From: Paracoccaceae bacterium
GTDB taxonomy: Bacteria > Pseudomonadota > Alphaproteobacteria > Rhodobacterales > Rhodobacteraceae
Direction of reading: 5' to 3'
DNA: 52,858 nt
NCBI GenBank assembly: GCA_013003075.1
Contig: JABDLJ010000038.1
Coordinates: 1-52,858, forward strand
The notes beneath the pieces were generated by a model. The model made no database searches. It was not told where the DNA came from and saw only the letters and a list, made by a program, of their open reading frames with translations. A program made the translations under genes and the position numbers. Below are positions 43,472-52,858 of this stretch, in pieces. Numbering within the stretch: the first letter of the stretch is position 1; each line of letters starts with the position of its first letter.

Positions 43472-46219
43472 ATGACAATTCAAGTCGGACACGATACCGC
43501 GAAATCCCGCAAGACGCTGAACGTCGGCGACAAAAGCTACGCCTATTATTCGATCGAAGCGGCCGAGGCGGCTGGCCTGGGCGATTTCGGGCGCCTGCCT
43601 ACGGCGCTGAAAGTGGTGCTGGAGAACATGCTGCGGTTCGAGGATGGCAGCACGGTCAGCACCGACGACATCCGCGCCTTCTCGGAATGGGCCGACAAGG
43701 GCGGCAAGAACCCGCGCGAGATTGCCTATCGTCCGGCCCGCGTTCTGATGCAGGATTTCACCGGCGTGCCCGCCGTGGTCGATCTGGCGGCGATGCGCGA
43801 CGGGATCGTGGCCCTTGGCGGCGACGCCGAGAAGATCAACCCCCTCAACCCGGTCGACCTGGTGATCGACCATTCGGTGATGATCGACGAGTTCGGCAAC
43901 CCTCGTGCCTTCCAGATGAACGTCGACCGCGAATACGAGCGCAACATGGAGCGCTATACATTCCTCAAGTGGGGCCAGTCGGCCTTCAACAATTTCCGCG
44001 TGGTGCCGCCGGGCACCGGCATCTGTCACCAGGTCAATCTTGAATATCTCGCCAAGACCGTCTGGTCCGACAATGACCAGAACGGTGAGACGGTGGCCTA
44101 CCCCGACACGCTTGTTGGCACCGACAGCCATACCACCATGGTCAATGGTGCGTCGGTTCTGGGCTGGGGCGTTGGCGGGATCGAGGCCGAGGCCGCGATG
44201 CTGGGCCAACCGATCTCGATGCTGATCCCCGAAGTCATCGGCTTCAAGCTGACCGGCGCGATGCCCGAGGGCACGACCGCGACCGACCTGGTTCTGAAAG
44301 TGGTGCAGATGCTGCGCGAAAAGGGCGTTGTAAGCAAATTCGTCGAGTTCTACGGCGACGGGCTGGCCAACGTGCCCCTGGCGGACCGCGCCACCATCGG
44401 CAACATGGCCCCCGAATATGGCGCCACCTGCGGCTTTTTCCCGGTCGATGACGAAACCATCCGATATCTCACGCAGACCGGCCGCGACCGCGATACCATC
44501 GCGCTGGTCGAGGCTTACGCCAAGGCGCAAGGCATGTGGCGCAACGAAGGCTACGAGCCGGTATATACAGATACGCTTGAGCTTGACATGAGTACGGTCG
44601 TGCCGGCCATCTCGGGCCCCAAGCGCCCGCAGGATCACACGCCGCTGACCCGCGCCGCCGCGAGCTTTCTCGATGTCGTGAACGAATACCGCGGCATCGA
44701 CACATCCGCCGCCGCCGAGGACATGGAGGCCGAAGGCCCCGCTCCGTCCGAAAACGACCCGCGCAAGACGGTCGCGGTCGAGGGCGAGGATTACACGCTG
44801 CGCGACGGCTCGGTCGTCATCGCGTCGATCACGTCCTGCACAAATACCTCAAACCCCTACGTGATGATCGGCGCGGGCCTTGTGGCGCGAAAAGCGCGGG
44901 CGCTCGGGCTCAATCGCAAGCCCTGGGTCAAGACCTCGCTGGCGCCGGGCAGCCAGGTCGTGTCGGCCTATCTTGAGGCCGCCGGACTGCAAGAGGATCT
45001 CGATGCCATCGGCTTCAACCTCGTTGGCTATGGCTGCACCACCTGCATCGGCAACTCGGGCCCGCTGCAGCCGGAGATCAGCAAGGCGGTGAACGACAAC
45101 GACCTGATCGCGACCTCGGTTCTGTCGGGCAACCGCAATTTCGAGGGCCGGATCAGCCCCGATGTGCGCGCCAACTACCTGGCCTCGCCGCCGCTGGTGG
45201 TGGCCTACGCGCTTGCGGGCGACATGAATATCGATCTGACCAACGACCACCTTGGCACCGACAAGGACGGCAACCCGGTCTTTCTTCGCGATATCTGGCC
45301 GAGCCAGTCGGAGATTGCCGAACTGGTCGAGGCGACCGTCACCCGTGAGGCGTTCCAGGAGAAATACGCCGATGTCTTCAAGGGCGACGACAAGTGGCAA
45401 GGCGTCGAGACCACCGATAGCCTGACCTACGATTGGCCATCCACCTCGACCTACGTCCAGAACCCGCCCTACTTTCAGGACATGGGCGTGGATGCGGGCA
45501 CGATCTCGGACGTCAAGAACGCCAAGGTGCTGGCGATCCTCGGCGACATGGTAACGACCGACCACATCAGCCCTGCAGGCTCTTTCAAAGAGACAACGCC
45601 CGCCGGCGAATACCTGACCGACCGCCAGGTGCCGCCGCGCGAGTTCAACTCTTACGGCTCTCGCCGCGGCAACCACCAGGTGATGATGCGCGGCACGTTC
45701 GCCAATATCCGCATCCGCAACGAGATGCTGGACAGTGTCGAGGGCGGCTACACGCTTGGCCCGGACGGCAACCAGATGTCGATCTTCGATGCGGCGATGG
45801 CCTATCAGGAGCAAGGCACGCCGCTGGTGATCTTCGCCGGCGAGCAATACGGCGCCGGCTCCAGCCGTGACTGGGCCGCCAAGGGCACGGCACTTTTGGG
45901 CGTGAAGGCGGTGATCGCCGAGAACTTCGAGCGCATCCACCGCTCCAACCTCGTCGGCATGGGCGTGATCCCGTTCGAGTTCACCGGCGGCGACACCCGT
46001 GCCTCGCTTGGACTGAAAGGTGACGAGACCGTCTCGATCACCGGGCTTGAGGGCGATCTGAAGCCACTGTCGGACGTGCCCTGCACGATCACCTATGGTG
46101 ACGGCACGACGAAAGAGATCACGCTGAAGTGCCGGATCGATACCGGGATCGAGATCGAGTACATCGAAAACGGCGGCGTTCTGCACTACGTGCTGCGCAA
46201 TCTCGCCAAGGCGTCCTGA
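43472..46219 (+). CDS. acnA: aconitate hydratase A
   Basis: A 915-residue AcnA/IRP1-type aconitase converting citrate to isocitrate in the TCA cycle. The [4Fe-4S] cysteines are Cys456 (ITSCTNTS) and Cys522 and Cys525 (YGCTTCIG). [21 protein letters not shown] binds substrate, and the C-terminal swivel domain carries [18 protein letters not shown] lies six bases before the ATG. It is monocistronic by appearance: divergent DUF1223 upstream, a hairpin 7 bases after the stop. Confidence 0.97.
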   Translation: MTIQVGHDTAKSRKTLNVGDKSYAYYSIEAAEAAGLGDFGRLPTALKVVLENMLRFEDGSTVSTDDIRAFSEWADKGGKNPREIAYRPARVLMQDFTGVPAVVDLAAMRDGIVALGGDAEKINPLNPVDLVIDHSVMIDEFGNPRAFQMNVDREYERNMERYTFLKWGQSAFNNFRVVPPGTGICHQVNLEYLAKTVWSDNDQNGETVAYPDTLVGTDSHTTMVNGASVLGWGVGGIEAEAAMLGQPISMLIPEVIGFKLTGAMPEGTTATDLVLKVVQMLREKGVVSKFVEFYGDGLANVPLADRATIGNMAPEYGATCGFFPVDDETIRYLTQTGRDRDTIALVEAYAKAQGMWRNEGYEPVYTDTLELDMSTVVPAISGPKRPQDHTPLTRAAASFLDVVNEYRGIDTSAAAEDMEAEGPAPSENDPRKTVAVEGEDYTLRDGSVVIASITSCTNTSNPYVMIGAGLVARKARALGLNRKPWVKTSLAPGSQVVSAYLEAAGLQEDLDAIGFNLVGYGCTTCIGNSGPLQPEISKAVNDNDLIATSVLSGNRNFEGRISPDVRANYLASPPLVVAYALAGDMNIDLTNDHLGTDKDGNPVFLRDIWPSQSEIAELVEATVTREAFQEKYADVFKGDDKWQGVETTDSLTYDWPSTSTYVQNPPYFQDMGVDAGTISDVKNAKVLAILGDMVTTDHISPAGSFKETTPAGEYLTDRQVPPREFNSYGSRRGNHQVMMRGTFANIRIRNEMLDSVEGGYTLGPDGNQMSIFDAAMAYQEQGTPLVIFAGEQYGAGSSRDWAAKGTALLGVKAVIAENFERIHRSNLVGMGVIPFEFTGGDTRASLGLKGDETVSITGLEGDLKPLSDVPCTITYGDGTTKEITLKCRIDTGIEIEYIENGGVLHYVLRNLAKAS

Positions 46220-46225
46220 ACGATT

Positions 46226-46255
46226 GCACCGGCACGCCGAACGGTGTGCCGGTGC
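46226..46255. terminator. hairpin after acnA, no T-run
   Basis: GCACCGGCACGCC (46226-46238) pairs with GGTGTGCCGGTGC (46243-46255), a 13-bp stem with one G-T pair and loop GAAC. No poly-T follows; likely a 3-prime end hairpin. Confidence 0.6.
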
Positions 46256-46498
46256 GTCTCGGCAGTGGCCCATGCCAGGGCGCACAGGGTCTGGCCAGCG
46301 GCCAATCCACGTGTTTGTCCCGGCAGATTTCTGACATGTTTTGCCCGCAGATTCGGCACAGACCGTTTCCGCGGGGGCACCAGTATCGCGATTGGGGATC
46401 ATTGATCCGCGCCAAGCTTCAATCTCGGCGGTTTTCCACCGGTTTCTCGTACCTTACGGCGAATTACGGCACATTTGTGTTCAGGAGTGGGGTGGATA

Positions 46499-46615
46499 AT
46501 GAAGCGTAACGAGTATGGTCGAGTACAAAGTATGACCTGCCAACTGCCGTCGATGTCGCTGCCAGTGTTTGAGCTGGGGATTTTCGTCGTACTGGCGATG
46601 GCTGGAAGTATGTAG
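46499..46615 (+). CDS. possible 38-residue hydrophobic-tail small protein
   Basis: In the 470-base gap between acnA and ccmG, an ATG behind AGGAGTGGGGTGG opens a frame MKRNEYGRVQSMTCQLPSMS and ends with a hydrophobic tail (VFELGIFVVLAMAGSM). The good ribosome site and single membrane-like tail are the only support; no similarity to a known family is evident. Chance is a real alternative. Apart from the acnA hairpin, I see nothing else in this gap. Confidence 0.3.
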   Translation: MKRNEYGRVQSMTCQLPSMSLPVFELGIFVVLAMAGSM

Positions 46616-46689
46616 CCTTTTTCTCCGGGGGCTTGTCCGGTGGTGTCCTCCACCCGGCTCCGCTCTAACCCGCCCGGTCTTGGCGCCTG

Positions 46690-47226
46690 CTATTTGCTCG
46701 CAGCGTCGATGGCCGGGCGGACCCTCGTTTCAAGAGACCTTTGCGTGATCGGCCCGGCGAACCGGAGCACGACGTTTCCATCGCCATCGATCACATATGT
46801 CTCCGGCACGCCGTAGACGCCCCAGTCGATGGCGACCCGGCCCGAGCTGTCGGTGCCAATCGCAGCATATGGATTGCCAAGCTCTTCGAGAAACGCCAGT
46901 GCCTTTTGCGGATCGTCCTTGTAGTTGATGCCGTAGATCGGGATGCCCTCATCGGCAAGCCCTTGCAGGTTGGGATGCTCGACGCGGCAGGGTGCGCACC
47001 AGCTGGCCCAGTAATTGACGAGCTTCACTCCGGGCTCTGTCAGCACCGAGACATCGAAAGCGGGATAAGGGCCAAGCGGCGCAAGGTCGATCCCGGGCGC
47101 AGGCTGCCCGACGCGGACCGATGGCAGCGCATCGGGATCGTCGCGCTGCATACCGAAAAAGAAAAGCCCGGCCAGCGCGGCAAAGACCAGCGGCGGCAAG
47201 ATCGCCAGGGGCGAGATCCTAGCCAT
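46690..47226 (-). CDS. ccmG: thiol:disulfide interchange protein of cytochrome c biogenesis
   Basis: A 178-residue membrane-anchored thioredoxin-like protein (DsbE; HelX in Rhodobacter). One N-terminal anchor (about 6-26), then the thioredoxin fold with the active site NYWASWCAPC (Cys77, Cys80), the acidic patch EHPNL, the NYKDDP loop and GVPETYVIDGDG with the cis-proline region. It reduces apocytochrome c or CcmH thiols in the periplasm so heme can attach. It overlaps ccmD by eight bases, last in the ccm unit. Confidence 0.95.
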   Translation of the reverse strand: MARISPLAILPPLVFAALAGLFFFGMQRDDPDALPSVRVGQPAPGIDLAPLGPYPAFDVSVLTEPGVKLVNYWASWCAPCRVEHPNLQGLADEGIPIYGINYKDDPQKALAFLEELGNPYAAIGTDSSGRVAIDWGVYGVPETYVIDGDGNVVLRFAGPITQRSLETRVRPAIDAASK

Positions 47227-47371
47227 TCTTGTGCCGCTCCTCGGCATTCTTCAGCGCACGCGCAACGGAACGTCCGCGCCGCAGGCTGAGGACCACAAGC
47301 CCGACCAGAAGCAGGATCGACACCGCGTAGGCCGAGGTGACCTCGATCGCGTATTTGCCAAGCTCCGGCAT
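47219..47371 (-). CDS. ccmD: heme exporter protein D
   Basis: A 50-residue single-span membrane protein (MPELGKYAIEVTSAYAVSIL...) with the span at about residues 14-30, then a basic cytoplasmic tail RRGRSVARALKNAEERHKNG, the CcmD pattern. It helps CcmC release heme-loaded CcmE. Its ATG overlaps the CcmC stop codon by one base (TGATG) and its end overlaps ccmG. In Rhodobacter capsulatus this is the small open reading frame between helC and helX. Confidence 0.9.
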   Translation of the reverse strand: MPELGKYAIEVTSAYAVSILLLVGLVVLSLRRGRSVARALKNAEERHKNG

Positions 47372-48099
47372 CAGCTCATCCTCTCGCGCAGCGACAGTGC
47401 ATAAAGCCGGCGCGCGCGGATCTCGGTCCGGGTCCGCATCAGGACGAGCGCCACGAAAAGCAGCACGAAGCCCGCGATCGACATCAGCAGCGGGAAGTAG
47501 AAGACGTCGGAGACGTTCTCTTCGGCGTCCATCGACAGAGAGGCGCCCTGGTGCAGGCCCTGGTTCCAGAAAAGCGCGGCATAGCGCGACAAGATCGCGA
47601 AGACCGACCCGACAAGGCACAGAACGCTGGTCAGATCGGCAGCGGTATCCGGATCCTCGATCGCCGCCCAAAGCGCGATGTAGCCCAGGTAGAACAGGAA
47701 CAGGATCAGAAAGGAGGTCAGCCGCGGGTCCCACACCCACCAGGTGCCCCAGATCGGCTGGCCCCAGATTGCGCCGGTTGCCAGCGCGATCAGCGTCATC
47801 GTCACGCCCACCGGCGCTGCGGCCTTGGCGGCAAGCGCCGAGACGTGATGGCGCCGGATCAGCCAGATCAGAGAGGCGACCAGCATCATCGCCCACGCGT
47901 TGATCGCCATCATCGCCGCCGGTACATGCAGGTAGATGATCTTGACGCTCTCGCCCTGCCGGAAATCCGCCGGCGTGAAGAAAAAGCCCCACACAAGGCC
48001 GGTACAGAGGCAGAACGCAGCCGCCCCGAACACCCACGGCATCCAGCGGTCGGTCACGGCCATGAAGCGGCGCGGATTGGCATATTCCCATAGCGACAT
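47371..48099 (-). CDS. ccmC: heme exporter protein C
   Basis: A 242-residue six-span membrane protein of the heme-handling superfamily. The tryptophan-rich WWD motif WGQPIWGTWWVWDPRLTS (112-129) lies between spans 3 and 4, flanked by histidine ligands near residues 58 and 184. CcmC transfers heme to CcmE in the periplasm. It starts 54 bases after ccmB, the longest gap in the ccm block. Confidence 0.96.
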   Translation of the reverse strand: MSLWEYANPRRFMAVTDRWMPWVFGAAAFCLCTGLVWGFFFTPADFRQGESVKIIYLHVPAAMMAINAWAMMLVASLIWLIRRHHVSALAAKAAAPVGVTMTLIALATGAIWGQPIWGTWWVWDPRLTSFLILFLFYLGYIALWAAIEDPDTAADLTSVLCLVGSVFAILSRYAALFWNQGLHQGASLSMDAEENVSDVFYFPLLMSIAGFVLLFVALVLMRTRTEIRARRLYALSLRERMS

Positions 48100-48153
48100 A
48101 TGCGTTATCTATTGCTCCACGGTCCGGGGCTCAAGCCATGATCGCACGCGGGA

Positions 48154-48810
48154 CTAGCGCAGATTGACGCGCAGCGCCGCGGCGGCGGCAAATGGCAAAA
48201 GGGCAACGGCGCCAAGAGTGATCCCTCCCAGCAGCGCAAGCGGGGTTCCGGTGGCCAGGCCCTCGGTTCCGCGGCGCACGGTTTCGGCGCCGAAGATCAG
48301 CGTCGGCACGTAAAGCGGCAGCACCAGGATCGACATCAGAAGGCCGCCGCGTTTCAAGCCGACCGTCAATGCGGCACCGAACGCTCCGATCATCGACAGT
48401 GCCGGGGTTCCGAATGCAAGGGTCAGGGTGATCCAGTAATAGCCCGGCCCCGGCAGGTTAAGCAGGACGCCAAGAAACGGTGCCACAAGCGTCAGCGGCA
48501 GGCCCGTCGTCAGCCAATGGGCCAGCGCCTTGATCGCGACCACGCCTTCCAGCGGGATCGGCGCCGTCGCCAGAAGATCAAGCGAGCCGTCCTCGAAATC
48601 GGTCGCGAAGATCCGGTCAAGCGACAAAAGGCACGCAAGCAATGCGCCCAGCCAGAGAATTCCGGGTGCGATCAGCGCCAGGGTCGCGTTTTGCGGGCCC
48701 ACGCCGAAGGGCACCAGCGTCGTGACGATCAGGAAAAAGGCCAGCGCAAGGCCGAAGCCGCCCCCGGCCCGCACGGCAAGGCGAATATCGCGCAGGAGCA
48801 GCGCGATCAC
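48154..48810 (-). CDS. ccmB: heme exporter protein B
   Basis: A 218-residue six-span ABC-permease of the CcmB family. Recognisable parts include [20 protein letters not shown] (about 61-80) and the following long hydrophobic segments. With CcmA it forms the ATPase complex that frees holo-CcmE from CcmC. Its ATG overlaps the ccmA stop (four bases). Confidence 0.94.
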   Translation of the reverse strand: MIALLLRDIRLAVRAGGGFGLALAFFLIVTTLVPFGVGPQNATLALIAPGILWLGALLACLLSLDRIFATDFEDGSLDLLATAPIPLEGVVAIKALAHWLTTGLPLTLVAPFLGVLLNLPGPGYYWITLTLAFGTPALSMIGAFGAALTVGLKRGGLLMSILVLPLYVPTLIFGAETVRRGTEGLATGTPLALLGGITLGAVALLPFAAAAALRVNLR

Positions 48811-49421
48811 AGGAAAGCCTCGTCGAATGCGCCGCCTTGGGCGGGCGCCGCGCGAAACGCGCTGACATCCAATGTGCCCGCGCCGATATCAAGATCGACA
48901 TGAGTGGCGATCACGGCCGAACCGCCGCCTGCCAGATGCGTCTTCAGCGCCGCCGCAAAGAGCGCCACGCTGGCTGTGTCAAGCGAGACAACGGGCTCGT
49001 CCAGCATCCAGATCGCGCGCCCGGTGACCAAGAGCCGCGCAAGCCCCAAACGGCGCTTCTGGCCCGCCGAGAGGTTGCCCGCCGGCCGCTCTTCCAGCCC
49101 GCGCAAATCGAACGCAGCCAGCGCTGCATCGATCGCACCTCCGCCATAGATCGCCGCCCAGAACCGCAGGTTCTCGGCAACGCTCAGCGTCGCCTTCAGC
49201 CCGTCGGCATGGCCGGCATAGGCGATCGCGCCGTCCGGCGCCTCGATCCCGCCGTCCAGCGCGGACTGCAGCCCCGCAAGGGTACGCAGCAGCGTTGTCT
49301 TGCCCGACCCGTTCGGCCCGCGCAACTCCAGTGCCTGCCCGGGCTCAAGCGTGAAGGACACACCCTCCAGCACCGGAACGCCGCCGCGCGCGCAGGACAA
49401 GTCAGTGACGGTCAGTGACAT
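48807..49421 (-). CDS. ccmA: heme exporter ATP-binding subunit
   Basis: A 204-residue ABC ATPase: Walker [10 protein letters not shown] (35-43), the signature NLSAGQ (116-121) followed by RRLGLARLL, Walker B IWMLDEP (137-143) and the H-loop histidine in ATHVDLDIG. Partner of CcmB in cytochrome c maturation. It is the first ccm gene of the block, starting 14 bases after the Mth938-type gene, so heme-export and secDF genes probably share one transcript. Confidence 0.95.
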   Translation of the reverse strand: MSLTVTDLSCARGGVPVLEGVSFTLEPGQALELRGPNGSGKTTLLRTLAGLQSALDGGIEAPDGAIAYAGHADGLKATLSVAENLRFWAAIYGGGAIDAALAAFDLRGLEERPAGNLSAGQKRRLGLARLLVTGRAIWMLDEPVVSLDTASVALFAAALKTHLAGGGSAVIATHVDLDIGAGTLDVSAFRAAPAQGGAFDEAFL

Positions 49422-49435
49422 GGGGCGGATCTGGC

Positions 49436-49789
49436 TCAGACCGGAACCAGGGCCAGCGCCACGCGCCGCCCTTCGGACAAGAGCACGTTGTAGGTGCGGC
49501 AGGCGGCCGGCGAGGCCATGATTTCCACTCCGATCCCGGCGTCCTCCAGCGCAGTCCGAAAGCGGGCGGGCACCTGGGCGATCTCGGCCCCGGTTCCGGC
49601 GAACAGCACGTCGATATCGAGCGCCGCAGCGATCAGGGCCTCGGTGTCGTCATATCCGCCCCATTCGGCCACGCCGCTGGGCAATACCGCGATATGGCCC
49701 TCATAGACCTTGCCGCCGATCCGGAAGAACCCCGGCCCATAGCCATCAACCGGTTGGCTTTCGTTGAATGTGATCTCGTTCAGTCGCAT
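49436..49789 (-). CDS. Mth938-like domain protein (DUF498)
   Basis: A 117-residue protein of the Mth938/NDUFAF3 family: [22 protein letters not shown] (about 17-38), then [21 protein letters not shown] and a C-terminal [22 protein letters not shown]. In mitochondria the homologue assists complex I assembly; the bacterial role is not settled. ATG 49789 has an in-frame GTG three codons upstream; ribosome sites are weak for both. Between tauE and ccmA, with about ten bases on each side. Confidence 0.87.
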   Translation of the reverse strand: MRLNEITFNESQPVDGYGPGFFRIGGKVYEGHIAVLPSGVAEWGGYDDTEALIAAALDIDVLFAGTGAEIAQVPARFRTALEDAGIGVEIMASPAACRTYNVLLSEGRRVALALVPV

Positions 49790-49799
49790 GGCGCGCACT

Positions 49800-50543
49800 C
49801 TAATCCCAAACCGGCAGGCCCGAAAGGGCCGAGACAGCGATGATCACATACGCCGCCGCACGATAGGTCTTTTCCTGCTCGGGCCGGAATATCGCCGCCC
49901 CGGCAATGGTTCCGGCCATGTAAGGCAGGATCAGCAGAAGACCGATCATGACCGCCGAGAGCACAAGCTGGCCAAACAGCCAAAGAACCGCCAGCAGCCC
50001 GATATCGGCCAGGATCAGGTAAAGCGTGATATTCGCCCGGATCGCCGACGCCGGCAAGGGGCTGGCCATGTAAAGCAGGATGACAGGCGGTCCCGGCAGG
50101 CCAACCGATCCGGCCATCAGACCGCCTACGCCGCCGGTGCAAAAGACCAGTTTCGGCGTCAGTACGCCGCGATAGCGCACCCCGGCGATCAGCAGCGACA
50201 GCAACAAAAGAGCGGCCAAGGACACGCCGTAGCGAAACGCTTCGGCGGGCACGACCGTCAGCGCCCAGACACCGAACGGCAGCGCAACCAGCAGCCCCGT
50301 CGCAAGGCGCAGCACGTCCGCCGGGTTCCCGTCGCGCAGCGCGCGAGGGACATTCGGCAACGGGCCGATGATGTCCATTGCGATAAGTGTGGTGAGCGCC
50401 TCGAAGGGGCTGAGAACCTGCCCCGCGACAGGCAGGTAGACCATCGCAGTGCCGAACCCGGAAAACCCGCGCACCAGTCCGGCCACAAGCGCCGCCGCCA
50501 CCAGCCAGATCAGATCGCCGGTGGCCAGAGCGCCAAGGCTCAT
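49800..50543 (-). CDS. TauE/SafE (TSUP) membrane transporter
   Basis: A 247-residue membrane protein of about eight spans. The TSUP signature GFSGFGTAMVYLPVAG (about 27-42) and the second-half repeat GGVGGLMAGSVGLPGPPVILL (about 136-156) are clear. The family moves sulfite, sulfonates or other small anions across the inner membrane. Its start overlaps the secF stop codon (ATGA). The substrate is not indicated by the sequence. Confidence 0.92.
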   Translation of the reverse strand: MSLGALATGDLIWLVAAALVAGLVRGFSGFGTAMVYLPVAGQVLSPFEALTTLIAMDIIGPLPNVPRALRDGNPADVLRLATGLLVALPFGVWALTVVPAEAFRYGVSLAALLLLSLLIAGVRYRGVLTPKLVFCTGGVGGLMAGSVGLPGPPVILLYMASPLPASAIRANITLYLILADIGLLAVLWLFGQLVLSAVMIGLLLILPYMAGTIAGAAIFRPEQEKTYRAAAYVIIAVSALSGLPVWD

Positions 50544-51508
50544 GCGTCGATATTGCCGAACTGATTGCCGACATTGGCATCGGGCTTGGACCAATCCCGC
50601 TTGACCCCCAGATACAGCAGGATCGCCGAAGCCACGAAGACCGAGCTATAGGTACCCACGATCACGCCCCAGATCATCGCGAAGACGAAACCGCGGATCA
50701 CGTCGCCGCCCAGAACAAAAAGCGAGATCAGCGCCAGAAGCGTGGTGACCGAGGTCATGACGGTCCGTGACAGGGTCTCGTTGATCGAAAGGCTCAGGAC
50801 GTCCTTGAGGTCTTTCTTCTTGTACTTGCGCAGGTTCTCGCGCACCCGGTCGAACACGACCACGGTGTCGTTCAGCGAGTAGCCGACGATGGTCAGCAGC
50901 GCGGCGATGATCGCCAGGTCGAAGCGGATCTGCAGCTCTGAAAACACGCCGATGGTCAGGATCACGTCATGGATCAAGGCGGCCACGGCGCCCACGGCAA
51001 ACTGCCATTCGAAGCGCAGCCAGATATAGACCAGCACCGCCGCGATCGCGAGCACAACGGCGATGATCGCGGTCTGGATCAGTTCGCCCGACACCTTGGG
51101 GCCGACGCTTTCCACCGATGGGAATGTCATGCCCGGCTCAAGCGCGCGCAAGGCGTCCTGCACCTCGCGGACCACTGCAACCGACACCGCCTCTTCGCCC
51201 TCTTGCGCCTGGATCCGGATCATCGAAACATTCTGGTCGGCCCGGAAATTGGGGTCGAAGACCTCGGTGATCGACACATCTCCCAACTCGAGCGGATCGA
51301 GCGCAGCGCGGTAAGCGGCCACATCGACCGGTTGCGCGCTTTCGGTCCGGATCGTGGTGCCGCCCCGGAAATCGATCCCGAAGTTCAGACCCTGGATCAG
51401 GAAGGACGCGAAGGCCACCACCATCAGCACCGCCGAGATGCCAAGCCACATCTTCCAGCGGGCGAAGAAATCGAACGAGGTCTCTTTTGGAACCAGTCTC
51501 AGGCGCAT
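50540..51508 (-). CDS. secF: protein translocase subunit SecF
   Basis: A 322-residue six-span membrane protein. NFGIDFRGGT (about 42-51) marks the first periplasmic start, and VGYSLNDTVVVFDRVREN plus LRKYKK the conserved cytoplasmic loop; INETLSRTVMTSVTTLLAL is also typical. With SecD it uses the proton gradient to help pull exported proteins through SecYEG. Four bases separate it from secD. Confidence 0.97.
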   Translation of the reverse strand: MRLRLVPKETSFDFFARWKMWLGISAVLMVVAFASFLIQGLNFGIDFRGGTTIRTESAQPVDVAAYRAALDPLELGDVSITEVFDPNFRADQNVSMIRIQAQEGEEAVSVAVVREVQDALRALEPGMTFPSVESVGPKVSGELIQTAIIAVVLAIAAVLVYIWLRFEWQFAVGAVAALIHDVILTIGVFSELQIRFDLAIIAALLTIVGYSLNDTVVVFDRVRENLRKYKKKDLKDVLSLSINETLSRTVMTSVTTLLALISLFVLGGDVIRGFVFAMIWGVIVGTYSSVFVASAILLYLGVKRDWSKPDANVGNQFGNIDA

Positions 51509-51512
51509 CGGC

Positions 51513-52858
51513 TCATACCTCGATTGTCTTGGGGCGGCGGCGCTCGAACCACATCACCACCATCAGGCGGGTGACGAAGATCGCGGTGAAGACCGAGGTC
51601 AGGATGCCCAGCCCCAGCGTGATCGCGAACCCGCGTACCGGCCCCGACCCCATCGCAAAGAGGATCGCCGCCGTGATGAAGGTCGTGATGTTGGCATCCA
51701 GGATCGCCGACAGCGCCTTTTCGTACCCAAGCTCGATCGCGCGCGAGGGGCCTTTCGCCGTTTTCAACTCTTCGCGGATGCGCTCGAAGATCAGCACGTT
51801 GGCGTCCACCGCCATGCCGATGGTCAGAACGATCCCGGCGATCCCCGGCAAGGTCAGCGTTGCGCCGATGATCGACAGAAGGCCGAAGATCATCGCCACA
51901 TTCAGGATCAGCGCGATATTGGCGAAGACGCCGAAAAGCCCATAGCTCAGCGCCATGAAGACCAGCACGGCGCCGAAGGCGACGATGCAAGCGATGCGGC
52001 CGGCATCGATACTGTCCTGACCAAGCTCGGGCCCGATCGTGCGCTCTTCAAGAAACGTCAGTTCGGCCGGCAGAGCGCCCGCACGAAGAAGGACCGCAAG
52101 CTGGGTGCTTTCCTCGACCGTGAAATTGCCGGTGATGATGCCAGAGCCGCCGGGGATGTGGTCCTGGATGGTCGGCGCCGAGATCACCTCGTCATCGAGC
52201 ACGATCGCGAAGGGCGCGCCGATGTTTTCCGCCGTGTAGTCGCCGAACTTGCGGGCGCCGGACGGGTTGAAGCGGAAAGTGACCGCCGGGCGGCCGTTCT
52301 GATCGAAACTGGGCTGCGCGTCGGTCAGCTCTTCGCCGGACACCACTGCCGAGGGCTCTATGATGTAGAAGACCCCCGCCTCATCGAGCGACGGCAGAAC
52401 CACGTTACGCCCGCCGGGATTGGCATTGGCATCGCCTGTGCGGCCGACGACGGGGTTGAAGGTCAGCCGCGCCGTGGTGCCGATCAGCTCTTTCAGCTCG
52501 GAGGCCGAGCCGATCCCCGGCACCTGGATCAGGATCCGGCTTTCGCCCTGCCGCTGGATCGTCGGCTCGCGCGTGCCCACCTCGTCGACGCGGCGGCGGA
52601 TGATCTCGAGGCTTTGCTGGATGGTGCGGTTGTCGGTGGCGGCTTTTTCGGCATCCGACAGCTCTACGGTGATCAGATCGCCCGAGCCCGCCACCACGAT
52701 GTCAGAGCTTGCCCCGCCGGTCAGCGACACCACCGGCTGCGCCAAGGCGCGCACCGCCTCGATGGCGCGCGCCAGGCCCTCGGGCTGGCTGATGCGCACG
52801 CGAAGCTGGTCGGGCGGTGATGGCTGGCGCCGCACGGTGCCGACCTCTGCACGCACCT
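51513..52858 (-). CDS. secD: protein translocase subunit SecD (5-prime end beyond the window)
   Basis: The visible 448 codons are the C-terminal part of SecD, which is normally about 550 residues; about 100 N-terminal residues with the first span lie past the window edge. The large periplasmic domain (ESRILIQVPGIGSASELKEL), the GGSGIITGNFTVEESTQLAVLLRAGALPA segment and the conserved membrane motif GIVLTIGMAVDANVLIFERIREEL are present. The GTG at 52856 is an accident of the edge and not the real start. First visible gene of the secDF-tauE-Mth938-ccm block. Confidence 0.96.
   Translation of the reverse strand, partial: VRAEVGTVRRQPSPPDQLRVRISQPEGLARAIEAVRALAQPVVSLTGGASSDIVVAGSGDLITVELSDAEKAATDNRTIQQSLEIIRRRVDEVGTREPTIQRQGESRILIQVPGIGSASELKELIGTTARLTFNPVVGRTGDANANPGGRNVVLPSLDEAGVFYIIEPSAVVSGEELTDAQPSFDQNGRPAVTFRFNPSGARKFGDYTAENIGAPFAIVLDDEVISAPTIQDHIPGGSGIITGNFTVEESTQLAVLLRAGALPAELTFLEERTIGPELGQDSIDAGRIACIVAFGAVLVFMALSYGLFGVFANIALILNVAMIFGLLSIIGATLTLPGIAGIVLTIGMAVDANVLIFERIREELKTAKGPSRAIELGYEKALSAILDANITTFITAAILFAMGSGPVRGFAITLGLGILTSVFTAIFVTRLMVVMWFERRRPKTIEV

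Noticed and set aside
44849-46402. Long minus-strand open frame (517 codons) opposite acnA
   Set aside because: Shadow of acnA third-codon bias; starts beyond the acnA hairpin with no ribosome site.
46129-46509. Plus-strand open frame across the acnA end
   Set aside because: Most of it overlaps acnA in another frame; no start signal. Only the separate 38-codon frame at 46499 has a ribosome site.
51354-52820. Long plus-strand open frame (488 codons) opposite secD/secF
   Set aside because: Spans two well-defined minus-strand genes and consists of charged low-complexity sequence.

Overview
The window is a GC-rich, densely packed stretch of chromosome from an alphaproteobacterium, almost certainly of the Rhodobacteraceae/Roseobacter group. 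The evidence is the secD-secF...ccmABCDG block (helABCDX in Rhodobacter), the cysG-DUF2849-sulfite reductase-cysH-DUF934-fpr operon, two VPLPA-CTERM extracellular proteins, a TAXI-type TRAP transporter, a valine-degradation set, and the predominance of ATG/GTG/TTG starts with overlapping stop/start codons. No rRNA, tRNA, CRISPR array, insertion sequence or prophage is seen.

Layout. 1-7.2 kb: bolA and a CGFS glutaredoxin (Fe-S partners), zapA with a coiled-coil partner, tkt, a 45-residue membrane microprotein, gap, two tandem 54-residue DUF1127-like proteins, coaD and a CBS-pair protein. 7.2-15.9 kb: LysR regulator divergent from mmsA, then two VPLPA-CTERM secreted proteins flanking a YbdK-type carboxylate-amine ligase, then acyl-CoA dehydrogenase, 3-hydroxyisobutyryl-CoA hydrolase and mmsB (valine degradation continues). 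16.1-24.2 kb: TAXI solute receptor, Crp-type regulator, His-rich secreted protein, LVIVD/PA-domain secreted protein, fused TRAP permease and cytochrome P450. 24.3-30.4 kb: Lrp regulator divergent from the assimilatory sulfate/sulfite operon. 30.4-33.8 kb: an Ala/Glu repeat membrane protein, infC (which appears to start at AUC), and two proteins of unknown function. 33.8-41.2 kb: pyrC, pyrE, dnaB, bioY, DUF6314 with a small secreted protein, purB, and two secreted proteins that share a C-x12-C motif. 41.3-46.7 kb: an isolated fliG-like gene, DUF1223 and acnA. 46.7-52.9 kb: on the minus strand, secD (cut by the window end)-secF-tauE-Mth938-ccmABCD-ccmG.

Most genes are housekeeping and are assigned confidently from motifs. 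The less ordinary content lies in the small secreted and membrane proteins, the TRAP/P450 neighbourhood, several dyad-symmetric intergenic sites, a dispersed palindromic repeat (four copies between 4.0 and 37.4 kb), the AUC start of infC and the degenerate FliG. I do not see a clear new defence or mobile system. All function calls rest on motif recognition and gene context; no database search was run.
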